DNA from: Microcaldota archaeon
GTDB lineage: Archaea; Micrarchaeota; Micrarchaeia; Norongarragalinales; SBBD01
NCBI GenBank assembly: GCA_016212475.1
Contig: JACRGC010000011.1
Coordinates: forward strand, 16,255 to 80,254
DNA: 64,000 nt
Reading direction: 5' to 3'
The position numbers were made by a program, and so were the translations under genes. Below the pieces are notes generated by a model. That model made no database searches and was not told where the DNA came from. It saw nothing but the letters and a program-made list of their open reading frames with translations. Shown piece by piece: positions 23,904 to 31,116 of this stretch; the stretch's first letter is position 1; each line of letters begins with the position of its first letter.

Positions 23904-24851
23904 TCATTGGAGTTTTGCGGTCCCAATAACCCTTAGGCCCTTTGCATCAAGCCTTGCTAGCAATACAGGAAAATTAGAGTTGACGCTGAAGGGTTTTTCC
24001 ATTGCAAGCTTTCCATTTGATTGCGAATTTGCCTTTGCTTCTTGCCCATTCCACCTGCAGGGCGCATTTTGGAAGAAATGAAGGGCATGGATTTGCTCGT
24101 CTTGTTTTAGGGGCTCTTTTAGGAATTTGCTAAGTGAAATTTGGACGCTTAATTCCTTTCCGGTCTTGATTTGATGATTTTGCGAAGCCAAAAAATCGCC
24201 GCGCTCAACATCTTTGCTTGTCAGAAGTTTAATTGCCAGCCCAAACCTATCGCCGGCATTGGTTTCCTTCACATCCGCATCATGCATCTGGATGCTCCTA
24301 ACCTCCAGCTCTTTTCCGGATGGGAAAGTTTGCAATTTATCATGGATTTTGATTTTGCCAGAGTGCAAAAAGCCAAGAAGTATGCTTCCCACCCCTTTAA
24401 CTTCAAAAGAATGGTCAACGGATGCAAAAATTGTTTCGGTGTTTCGATTTTGAGGTGCATAGGCAAGTATGTGCTCCTTTGCTTGCTCAAAAGTTGGAAA
24501 AATCGGGTAGTTTTCAAGGCTGGTTCCCTTAATAAGTGGCTTTAAGTCGAAATCTGTTATGATGCAGCCTTCCTTCTTTTGCAATGCATCCAAGATGACT
24601 ATCAGTTCGCCAAGGGAAGGGGTTAGGGCGTCCGCTTGAAGGATGCAATAATCGCTAAGGTAGGCAGCATAAACCGCAACTTGCACCTTTTCGGGGTATT
24701 TTGTCGGCTCTATAACAGATATGATTTTACCGGAAAATACAGTTTGATAAAGAGTGATATCTTCAACCGTGTCCTTTTTCCCGATTGCAGAGGCAATCAA
24801 GCCCCTTTTTTCAGGATTTTCCCCGAATACTCCAAAAGTCATGCTGGTCAT
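23904..24851 (-). CDS. EF-Tu/SelB-like translation-factor homologue lacking the GTP site
   Basis: 315 residues. The first part aligns with a translational GTPase but the P-loop is lost: FGVFGENPEKRGLIASAIGK stands where GHVDHGKT-type sequence should be, and no NKxD is seen. From about 145 the EF-Tu domain 2 fold is clear (FASVDHSFEVKGVGSILLGF; HSGKIKIHDKL; ADVKETNAGDRFGLAI), followed by a domain-3-like C-terminus. Related degenerate SelB-like proteins exist in archaea. Role unknown. Met4 at 24842 is an alternative start. Confidence 0.75.
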   Translation of the reverse strand: MTSMTFGVFGENPEKRGLIASAIGKKDTVEDITLYQTVFSGKIISVIEPTKYPEKVQVAVYAAYLSDYCILQADALTPSLGELIVILDALQKKEGCIITDFDLKPLIKGTSLENYPIFPTFEQAKEHILAYAPQNRNTETIFASVDHSFEVKGVGSILLGFLHSGKIKIHDKLQTFPSGKELEVRSIQMHDADVKETNAGDRFGLAIKLLTSKDVERGDFLASQNHQIKTGKELSVQISLSKFLKEPLKQDEQIHALHFFQNAPCRWNGQEAKANSQSNGKLAMEKPFSVNSNFPVLLARLDAKGLRVIGTAKLQ

Positions 24852-24869
24852 TTGAATCGGCAGATTAAT

Positions 24870-24889
24870 GTTTAATAAAATTATTAAAC
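24870..24889. promoter_or_regulatory. Palindromic divergent promoter
   Basis: GTTTAATAA-AA-TTATTAAAC is a 9-bp inverted repeat with 2-bp centre, so a TATA-like box reads in both directions. It is 19 bp from the left gene start (24851) and 24 bp from the right gene start (24913), the spacing for leaderless archaeal transcripts. Palindrome seen; promoter role inferred. Confidence 0.55.
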
Positions 24890-24912
24890 CAGCGGAGAGT
24901 GTAGTTTAGAGT

Positions 24913-26022
24913 ATGCGAATATTTGACTTTTCAGTCAAGAGGATAGAAAAAGAACTCAAAAGCAAGATCAACGAATACGAAGATACGCTAATGCAATATA
25001 GCCCCATACAAAAAAACGAGATCAATAGGAGAATCAGGCAGATTGAAAATCGTTTTTCATCCCTGACCAAGTTCTTCAACTTCCAAAAATACTCGGCTGC
25101 GGATGATTTCTTCTTCAAATACGAAAAACTTCCGCCTTTTGGGAAGGAATACTGGTTTTTGTATTTTGTCGAGCCAAAAACGAAGCATCAGTTGATTGTT
25201 ACTTTTGGAAGGTATTCCTCGCATATAAACATCAACAAATTGGAACTTTCCGGCTCATCGGAAGAAACCAATGTTTCCGAATGCGCAGCTGTTGCTTGGA
25301 TGTTTGATAAAAAGCGAAAGATCCTGCTCAATTCAAAGCAAAAAGTAGAAGTGGCATTTGGCAGCAAGGAAAGCAAAAAAAGAATCGGGTTTGAAGGAAA
25401 AGGAAGCAAATTCGAATTTACAGGCAAATACCCAAATTACAATCTTTCACTTAGCACCAAAATGGGAAACACGAAATTGGAGCTTTTCAAATCAAAAAAA
25501 GGAAAGCCATTTGAAATCCAGCACTTATTTGCAGGGAATTTGGGATTTGGGCTTGTGAATTTGTATTTTGATTTCAAGGGAACCTTGCTTGGGAAAAAAA
25601 TGATAGGGAAATGCTATGTGCAAAAAGTAATAGTGACTTCTCCGTTCATTCCATGGAATTGGGGCAGGTTTTACTTCCAGGACGGGAGCATTTTTGAATT
25701 CTTCACGCCCTATGTGCCGTTCCTCCCAACCAAGGTGAAATTTGCATCTTTGGTGCATTATTATGATGCCAAAAAGAACAAAACCTACAAGCTAAAAGGG
25801 CTTAAAATCGAAAAAGCCGCCGGTTTATCCAGATGGCATATTTACGGGGATGATTATTCGCTTTATGCCCGGCCGTATTCGGAATTCCTATTCAAATTCG
25901 AAGGCCTTGGCTTCTTCAAGTACTACGAATATTTCACGGAGGCGGTTGATTTTTACGTGAAGGGAAAACAGCTTGAAAACGGAGTTGGGATAATCGAGGA
26001 TGCTTACGGTTTCCTTGTGTAA
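24913..26022 (+). CDS. Hypothetical protein, possibly a lipocalin-like beta barrel
   Basis: 369 residues. Residues 1-65 are helical and charged. The rest is rich in aromatic strands (FGKEYWFLYFVEPKTKHQLI; FPWNWGRFYFQDGS-type stretches; RWHIYGDDYSLYA). It ends ENGVGIIEDAYGFLV. The layout recalls AttH/CrtC-like double-lipocalin proteins, but no diagnostic motif is certain. No signal peptide. Divergent from the EF-Tu-like gene and probably leaderless. Confidence 0.55.
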   Translation: MRIFDFSVKRIEKELKSKINEYEDTLMQYSPIQKNEINRRIRQIENRFSSLTKFFNFQKYSAADDFFFKYEKLPPFGKEYWFLYFVEPKTKHQLIVTFGRYSSHININKLELSGSSEETNVSECAAVAWMFDKKRKILLNSKQKVEVAFGSKESKKRIGFEGKGSKFEFTGKYPNYNLSLSTKMGNTKLELFKSKKGKPFEIQHLFAGNLGFGLVNLYFDFKGTLLGKKMIGKCYVQKVIVTSPFIPWNWGRFYFQDGSIFEFFTPYVPFLPTKVKFASLVHYYDAKKNKTYKLKGLKIEKAAGLSRWHIYGDDYSLYARPYSEFLFKFEGLGFFKYYEYFTEAVDFYVKGKQLENGVGIIEDAYGFLV

Positions 26023-26221
26023 AAAAACGGCGAAATTACTAATTTAAAATTAAAATTGAAGGCCCAATACAAGCTTTCCCTTTCCAAAAGTAGATTGCAC
26101 ATGTTCTTCCCAGCGTGCAGTTTTTGCCAAACAGCGTCCCTTTTCAAAAGATCCGTTTCCGTGATGCGGATTGGATCAAATTTGAATATACATCACAAAT
26201 CCATAGCGAAAAGATAAGTGT
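26023..26221. other. Gene-free stretch before the sRNA candidate
   Basis: With the sRNA and the bases up to 26402 this is the longest gene-free gap (380 bp). It has no protein-like ORF in any frame, no tRNA shape and no strong repeat. Probable 3' region of the preceding gene. Nothing further recognised. Confidence 0.4.
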
Positions 26222-26288
26222 GTAATTCAGTAGCTACCTTAGTCCTCATTGCATGCGCTCAGTCTGGGACAGTCTCATCACGCAAATA
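26222..26288 (-). ncRNA. C/D box sRNA candidate
   Basis: On the minus strand: C box GTGATGA (26275-26281), 12 nt, D' box CTGA (26259-26262), 9-nt spacer, C' box ATGAGGA (26243-26249), 12 nt, D box CTGA (26227-26230). Both guide segments are exactly 12 nt, the archaeal rule. Guides are GACTGTCCCAGA and CTAAGGTAGCTA. By the D+5 rule they would direct 2'-O-methylation at UCUGG(m)GACAGUC and UAGCU(m)ACCUUAG. Targets were not identified. Box layout is seen; function follows from family knowledge. Confidence 0.65.
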
Positions 26289-26402
26289 TTCTGAAAGTTG
26301 AGATTTAAAAGCGCTTTGAAGTGCAGGCAAATATTAGCATCAAACTGGTTTTGCAGTGCTTGTTTCCCAAACATTTATTATCAAGAATGCCCTTTTTTGC
26401 AT

Positions 26403-26789
26403 ATGGGATTCAAGGAGCTTTTGAAACCGTCAAAAGAGCACATATTTTTTTTTCTGCTATTTGCCTTGGCAGCCAATTTCCCATATTTTGGCTCGTACCA
26501 CACGGATACGCTTGGAATCTCATGCAAAACCAACAATACAGCTGATTGCCAAACATCCGGCGAAAGAACCATCCGGCTAAACCCGCTTTTCTGGTTTCCA
26601 TATACAATTGTTGGAAACAGCGATGTGCTGACAAAAAACCCGCTTGGAATTGAGGAAGAAATTTCAATTCCAATACTGAAAATAAACGCTTTTTCGATTC
26701 AGTTCTTCCTAGCTTTGCTATATTGGTACTTGGCATCCGGGCTTATGATTTATGGGATTTCAAGAAAGGAGGATTCGGATTCTAAATAA
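26403..26789 (+). CDS. Small membrane protein, unknown
   Basis: 128 residues from ATG 26403 (MGFKELLKPSKEHIF). One membrane segment at about 14-32 and another at about 98-118 (FSIQFFLALLYWYLASGLMI) flank an external loop with two Cys (SCKTNNTADCQT). C-terminal tail charged. The track start 35 codons upstream covers non-coding DNA. No family recognised. Confidence 0.6.
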   Translation: MGFKELLKPSKEHIFFFLLFALAANFPYFGSYHTDTLGISCKTNNTADCQTSGERTIRLNPLFWFPYTIVGNSDVLTKNPLGIEEEISIPILKINAFSIQFFLALLYWYLASGLMIYGISRKEDSDSK

Positions 26790-26870
26790 TTTACTTTCCG
26801 TCAATAGCCGCATATTGTTTTCGTTCTACCGTAGCAATATGCTTATAAAGTTACTAAGTGGAATTGATCT

Positions 26871-27266
26871 ATGAGCCCAAAATCCATGGCGCAACTGGTG
26901 GCCAAGTTCAAAAGAACCCCGTATTTGGAAGCAATCAACCATGTGCTTTTGATGAATTCATTCATATCAAAAAGGCCGCAAATGGATTTTTCAGAATTTT
27001 CAAGCAGATACGCAGCCTACACGGATGAGGCAATTGCAAACATGGAACTCATCTATTCTGTTGATTCAAAAGAAGACCTTAAAATTGCAATTTCAAACGT
27101 TAAACAATTCCTAAACCAAAAAGTTGGCCCTATAGCGTATTCGAACCCTGAAGTTTTTGGATCCGGAAACGGATTTTCAAATTTCGTTTTGCAAAACAGG
27201 CAAGGATTCGAGGATTGGGCGGATGTTTTGGCGGATTTGGAGTATGAGATTTCAAAATTGGATTAG
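26871..27266 (+). CDS. Hypothetical helical protein
   Basis: 131 residues, soluble, helical, no motif recognised. Contains AQLVAKFKRTPYLEAINHVL and a Gln/Asn-rich end. A TTATAAAG box lies about 28 bp before the ATG, suggesting a leaderless mRNA. Followed by the gene at 27318 on the same strand. Confidence 0.55.
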   Translation: MSPKSMAQLVAKFKRTPYLEAINHVLLMNSFISKRPQMDFSEFSSRYAAYTDEAIANMELIYSVDSKEDLKIAISNVKQFLNQKVGPIAYSNPEVFGSGNGFSNFVLQNRQGFEDWADVLADLEYEISKLD

Positions 27267-27317
27267 TTTTGGGATTTTGCGCTGAATTTAGCATATAAAA
27301 TTTGATGGTGAAGAATA

Positions 27318-27836
27318 ATGGCAGATGAATTGATTGAAACTGAAATTCAAGCGCCAATGGAGGCAAAAAAATCATTGGAGCCGGCATCAAGAGGAATCCC
27401 ATCAAAAGAAAGCCTTTGGTTCCACTACAACAAGCTTCCAATGTCCTTGCAAGGCAGATGGGAAACGGATGACATTCTCAAATTGGTGTTTCCTCCGCAA
27501 TTCAAAAAAGCGCAGTTCCATATCGCAGGCAAATTGCTAACCTTTTTATCATTGGAAGAAGAGGCAACTGGCGATCAGGTGTCGGAGTGGGCATCCAAAA
27601 ACCAAATCCCGCTTTCAACCCTTAGAAATCTCGTAGTTCCAAGAATGATTGCAACTGGCTTTCTTAGTAGGGAGAGGAAAAATCCAACCGGACAGACGGA
27701 TAAGGATAAACGGCATGAAATGGTGCTTAAGATCTCAAGCAAATTTGGGGAAGCCCTAAAGCATATTGGAGGGGAATGGTCATCCATTGTTGAAACTTGG
27801 AAAGTCAAGCGAAAGCAAAACGAGCCAAAAATGTAA
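27318..27836 (+). CDS. Winged-helix-like hypothetical protein
   Basis: 172 residues. The middle (FHIAGKLLTFLSLEEEATGD, QVSEWASKNQIPLSTLRNLV, VPRMIATGFLSRER) looks like a winged helix: recognition helix PLSTLRNLVVPRMI and a wing after FLSRERKNP. The end is basic (KVKRKQNEPKM). Could be a DNA-binding regulator. Motif-level evidence only. GGTGAAGAATA upstream is the ribosome site. Confidence 0.5.
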   Translation: MADELIETEIQAPMEAKKSLEPASRGIPSKESLWFHYNKLPMSLQGRWETDDILKLVFPPQFKKAQFHIAGKLLTFLSLEEEATGDQVSEWASKNQIPLSTLRNLVVPRMIATGFLSRERKNPTGQTDKDKRHEMVLKISSKFGEALKHIGGEWSSIVETWKVKRKQNEPKM

Positions 27837-27857
27837 AACGGATAATTCCTGATTAAT

Positions 27858-28634
27858 ATGGATCCGTTTTTGCTAAAACTGATATTTTCCTTCTTTGTTG
27901 GAGGGGCGTACGTTGCGCTCATAATCAGAATTTCTGAAAAGGTCGAGCCAAAGCTGGCTGGGATCATAACCGGATTTCCAGGCACTAATGTTTTGAGCTT
28001 GCTATTTCTGGCATGGACAAATGATGCCAATTTTGCTCTCGCTGCCATGCCAATTGGGCCGATTGGGATTTCTGTAAATTCGATTTATCTTGCAATTTTG
28101 CTTGGTTTGATTAAATTTGGCAAATTCAAGGCGCTCATAGTTTCGCTTGCAATTTGGTTTGCGCTTATTTTGCCATTTGTTTATATCAATTTCAACGATT
28201 TTTATTTAGCAATTTTCATCTCGATTTTCATATTCGCAATTGGATTGCATTTGCTATCAAAATTCCCAATTAAAACCATTAAGGCGCAAAAACTTCCAAA
28301 AAGAGAGCTATTTTTGCGCTGCATACTTGCAGGTTCACTGATTGCAGTTTCCGTTTTGGCTGGTAAATTCCTAGGGCCATTGTGGGGTGGTTTGTTTGCA
28401 ACTTTCCCTGCGCAATTCTCATCATCAGTTCTTCTGTTAACAAGAACCCACGGAAGGGACGCAGCCGCCTCAGTTGCCAAAAACATCCCATACGGAAGTT
28501 TTTCACTTATAGCATTTCTGATTGCGTTCAACACGTTACTACCACAAATTGGACTAATTAGTGCAACTGCAATTTCCTATGGGGTTGCGGCAATTGCTGC
28601 GGTTGGGATTTATTTCGCATTGATCAAAAAATAA
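27858..28634 (+). CDS. Polytopic membrane protein with internal repeat
   Basis: 258 residues with about 8 membrane helices. Two related blocks, EPKLAGIITGFPGTNVLSLL near residue 33 and LGPLWGGLFATFPAQFSSSV near 175, suggest an inverted or tandem duplication of a four-helix unit. It resembles DUF3147-type small transporters. Substrate unknown. It begins 21 bp after the winged-helix-like gene and may be co-transcribed. Confidence 0.65.
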   Translation: MDPFLLKLIFSFFVGGAYVALIIRISEKVEPKLAGIITGFPGTNVLSLLFLAWTNDANFALAAMPIGPIGISVNSIYLAILLGLIKFGKFKALIVSLAIWFALILPFVYINFNDFYLAIFISIFIFAIGLHLLSKFPIKTIKAQKLPKRELFLRCILAGSLIAVSVLAGKFLGPLWGGLFATFPAQFSSSVLLLTRTHGRDAAASVAKNIPYGSFSLIAFLIAFNTLLPQIGLISATAISYGVAAIAAVGIYFALIKK

Positions 28635-28647
28635 CATTTCGATTAGT

Positions 28648-28938
28648 TTACCGCCTATAAGCATCATCATGGTGCATCAGCCGGTCGAAAAAGATGATCT
28701 TTTCCGATTTTAAAACCCTAAAGAATAAGACGAAGCTTTTTCCAACGTGCACCCGTTTGTAATCTGAAAGCCCGTGTTTTAGGTTTTTGTAATGTTCAAC
28801 AGTGGTTTCATCAGAGGATGCAACCTGATCCATTTTCCTGAAAATTTCAAGCCAAAGCTGCTTATCCTTCCTTGCAAGTGCCTGCAATGTGATTTTCATT
28901 CCTTCAGAATATGCCTTGCTAAAGCTCACTTGGTTCAA
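28648..28938 (-). CDS. RelE-family toxin
   Basis: 96 residues. KYSEGMKITLQAL-type opening helix is followed by VEHYKNLKHGLSDYKRVHVG and SFVLFFRVLKSEKIIFFDRL, ending MHHDDAYRR. This is the standard archaeal RelE with catalytic basic and His residues near the end. It overlaps the antitoxin stop by 20 bp. Predicted ribosome-linked mRNase. Confidence 0.85.
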   Translation of the reverse strand: MNQVSFSKAYSEGMKITLQALARKDKQLWLEIFRKMDQVASSDETTVEHYKNLKHGLSDYKRVHVGKSFVLFFRVLKSEKIIFFDRLMHHDDAYRR

Positions 28939-29191
28939 CCCCGCAAAGTTTTGCCAGTTCGGAATCAGACATTGGTTTTAGCCCGTACTTTTTGATGTGA
29001 TTTTCAGTTGAACGAATAATTTCCTGCACTAGTTCTTCCCGGATTTCCGGTTCAATAAATTCATCCCCATACATTTCCGCAAACTTGTCAAGCGCCTGGT
29101 CCTTGTTCCTTAGGCCGTATTTTTCCTTGATTACCCCAAGCACCCTTGCGGTATACGGTTTCACATGCACGTTCATATTCACATTGCCCAT
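28919..29191 (-). CDS. DUF2683-family antitoxin
   Basis: 90 residues. Opening NVHVKPYTARVLGVIKEKYG then LRNKDQALDKFAEMYGDEFI is the DUF2683 pattern, a ribbon-helix-helix-like DNA-binding family found with RelE in archaea. AGGTGG lies 5-12 bp upstream of ATG. Met6 is an alternative start. It overlaps its toxin by 20 bp. Confidence 0.8.
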   Translation of the reverse strand: MGNVNMNVHVKPYTARVLGVIKEKYGLRNKDQALDKFAEMYGDEFIEPEIREELVQEIIRSTENHIKKYGLKPMSDSELAKLCGVEPSEL

Positions 29192-29221
29192 ACGCCTCCA
29201 CCTAAGTTAAAGTAAGCTGGA

Positions 29222-29237
29222 ATAAGTTTAAATAAGT
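29222..29237 (-). promoter_or_regulatory. Promoter with ATAAGTTT direct repeats
   Basis: ATAAGTTTAAATAAGTTT on the + strand is a direct repeat of ATAAGTTT that includes the TATA-like TTATTTAAA of the minus-strand TA operon, 31-46 bp before the ATG. A further AAGTTAAAGTAAG lies closer. Could bind the DUF2683 antitoxin. Confidence 0.4.
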
Positions 29238-29327
29238 TTTGATTAGGATTAGGGTTGGTTGCCTTCTTAGGAAATTTGCAAATCCGACAAGATATGCGAT
29301 TAAATATCACTTTGGGTTAACCATTCC

Positions 29328-30539
29328 ATGAGCATCCTAATCCTTTTGGTTGCGGCCCTATCTTTGGCGTACATCTTCTCCGAACTTTGCAAGCACATAA
29401 ACGTCCCAAGGGTTGTTGGGCAGATATTTGCTGGGATTGTGATTGGAATTTTTTCAAAAGATCTTCTAATTCCATCCACGCTGGAAACATTTTCCCTGCT
29501 TTCGGATGTTGGCATTGTTTTGCTTTTTTTCTTTACCGGTTTTGAAGTCAATTTGAAGGAATTCCAAAAGCATTTCAAGAATACGGTTACAATTTCCGCA
29601 TTCAACACGGCAATACCGTTTTTAGCCGGGTTTTTACTCACTCTTTGGCTCGGATATGGGTTAACCGTAGCTATTTTGGTTGGGATTTGCCTGGCAGTTA
29701 GCTCGACATCAATTTCACTTGATTTCCTCGAGGAATTTGGCTTATTGAAATCAAAAATTGGAAATCTCATAATTACAACTGGAGCAGTTGATGATTTGCT
29801 TGAGCTTATTTTTACAACAATAATTCTAGCTTTCCTTCAAATTTCAATTGGCAACGGAACTGTTACCAGCTTATTTATCGGAATGCTTGCATTCATTGGA
29901 ATTGCTACACTTGCGCGTTTCCTAATCATTCCATTTGCCCTAAATGTGGTGCAAAAGGAGCATTCGGCATCCGGGCTATTCATGATCGCGCTGATTTTGA
30001 CAATGGCAATGGCGTCCATTTCAGATTATTTAGGGCTAGGCTCGTTAATTGGAGCGCTTATTGCCGGAGTTTTGATTAGGCACTCTATCATGCAGGAAAA
30101 AACAAGAAGGCCTTGGGAAACGCATGAAATCTCACAGACAATCCATACGGTTTCATTTGGGTTTTTAGTCCCGATATTCTTTGTTTGGGTTGGAATAAAC
30201 ACGGATATTACAGCTGTGTTTTCGAATCCGTTTTTGGTATTTGCGCTTTCGGCAATTGCAATTGGAGGAACGGTAATTGGAACAGCCCTTGCGGTCCTTG
30301 TCAACAAAGGCAATTGGGAGGAAGGGATTTTAGTTGGATGGGGAGTTACTGCAAAGGGGGATGTTGAACTTGTAATTGCCACATTAGCCCTGAAAAATGG
30401 CCTTATAGCCAAGGATATTTACACCGCACTGATTTTGATGGCATTCATTACAACCCTTGTTGCGCCGATTGTTTTTAGGCGGATGATAATGGATAAGATG
30501 GTTAGGAAAAACCTAAAGGCGGGTTTGAAAGTTAGTTAA
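29328..30539 (+). CDS. Cation/proton antiporter, CPA2 (KefB/NapA-like)
   Basis: 403 residues, about 12-13 helices. CKHINVPRVVGQIFAGIVIG near residue 23 and ICLAVSSTSISLDFLEEFGL near 125 are typical, and the ion-binding Asp pair is in TTGAVDDLLELIF near 150. GWGVTAKGDVELVIATLAL near 340 is the CPA2 late motif. No RCK/TrkA-N domain follows. Likely K+ or Na+/H+ exchange. Confidence 0.88.
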   Translation: MSILILLVAALSLAYIFSELCKHINVPRVVGQIFAGIVIGIFSKDLLIPSTLETFSLLSDVGIVLLFFFTGFEVNLKEFQKHFKNTVTISAFNTAIPFLAGFLLTLWLGYGLTVAILVGICLAVSSTSISLDFLEEFGLLKSKIGNLIITTGAVDDLLELIFTTIILAFLQISIGNGTVTSLFIGMLAFIGIATLARFLIIPFALNVVQKEHSASGLFMIALILTMAMASISDYLGLGSLIGALIAGVLIRHSIMQEKTRRPWETHEISQTIHTVSFGFLVPIFFVWVGINTDITAVFSNPFLVFALSAIAIGGTVIGTALAVLVNKGNWEEGILVGWGVTAKGDVELVIATLALKNGLIAKDIYTALILMAFITTLVAPIVFRRMIMDKMVRKNLKAGLKVS

Positions 30540-30627
30540 AACTACATGGCAACAATTGTCAAAATCAACTAATTATTGATTAAAAATCTACAAAAGAAAT
30601 ATAAGTGATCCCGAATTAACGGTATTC

Positions 30628-30717
30628 ATGGAAATACTCCAAAAAATACTTTACTGGTCGATATTGCTTGTTGCAGTATTGTTGCTCGCATACATTTTTA
30701 CGAGGGCAGTAAAATGA
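30628..30717 (+). CDS. 29-residue membrane miniprotein (absent from ORF track)
   Basis: ATG 30628 gives 29 residues: MEILQKILYWSILL then VAVLLLAYIFTRAVK, one membrane helix with a basic end. Its stop overlaps the ATG of the next gene (ATGA at 30714-30717), which implies translational coupling. A TATA-like AAATATAAG lies about 28 bp upstream. No family recognised. Confidence 0.6.
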   Translation: MEILQKILYWSILLVAVLLLAYIFTRAVK

Positions 30718-31049
30718 GCAAAAAGATGGGCATTGTCAGTTTTGAATTGGCAGATACGATTCTAACAATAGCTTCCATTATCAGCTTCCTTGCAGTCGCA
30801 TACATGCTGATTTTGAAACTTACCGGCCATTCGCCAACAGAAATTGAGGTTTTGATTGGAATTACGGTTTCAATTGCATTGAACATGGCAAGGATTGAGG
30901 GAAAACTTGGGGAACTAAAAGAATCCAAAAGAAATGCCCAAAGCAGCATAAGGATGGTAATTAGCAGGCTCGATAGGATTGAATCCAGGCTCCAAAAACT
31001 CGACGGAATAGAATATAGGTTGCAAAAAATTGAAGCAGGAATAAACTAA
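30714..31049 (+). CDS. Small membrane protein with C-terminal coiled coil
   Basis: 111 residues. Two membrane segments at about 10-33 and 45-58 (TEIEVLIGITVSIALNMARI), then a Ser/Arg/Leu coiled coil with near-heptad repeats (LDRIESRLQKLDGIEYRLQK). Coupled to the 29-residue miniprotein before it. No known function. PheS starts 68 bp later with its own TATA box. Confidence 0.6.
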   Translation: MSKKMGIVSFELADTILTIASIISFLAVAYMLILKLTGHSPTEIEVLIGITVSIALNMARIEGKLGELKESKRNAQSSIRMVISRLDRIESRLQKLDGIEYRLQKIEAGIN

Positions 31050-31116
31050 ATATCAGCCGCATAGCCAATTCCTGATACCTTTAAAACCGTTCCAAGCCTA
31101 ATTTTTGGGAGTTGCA

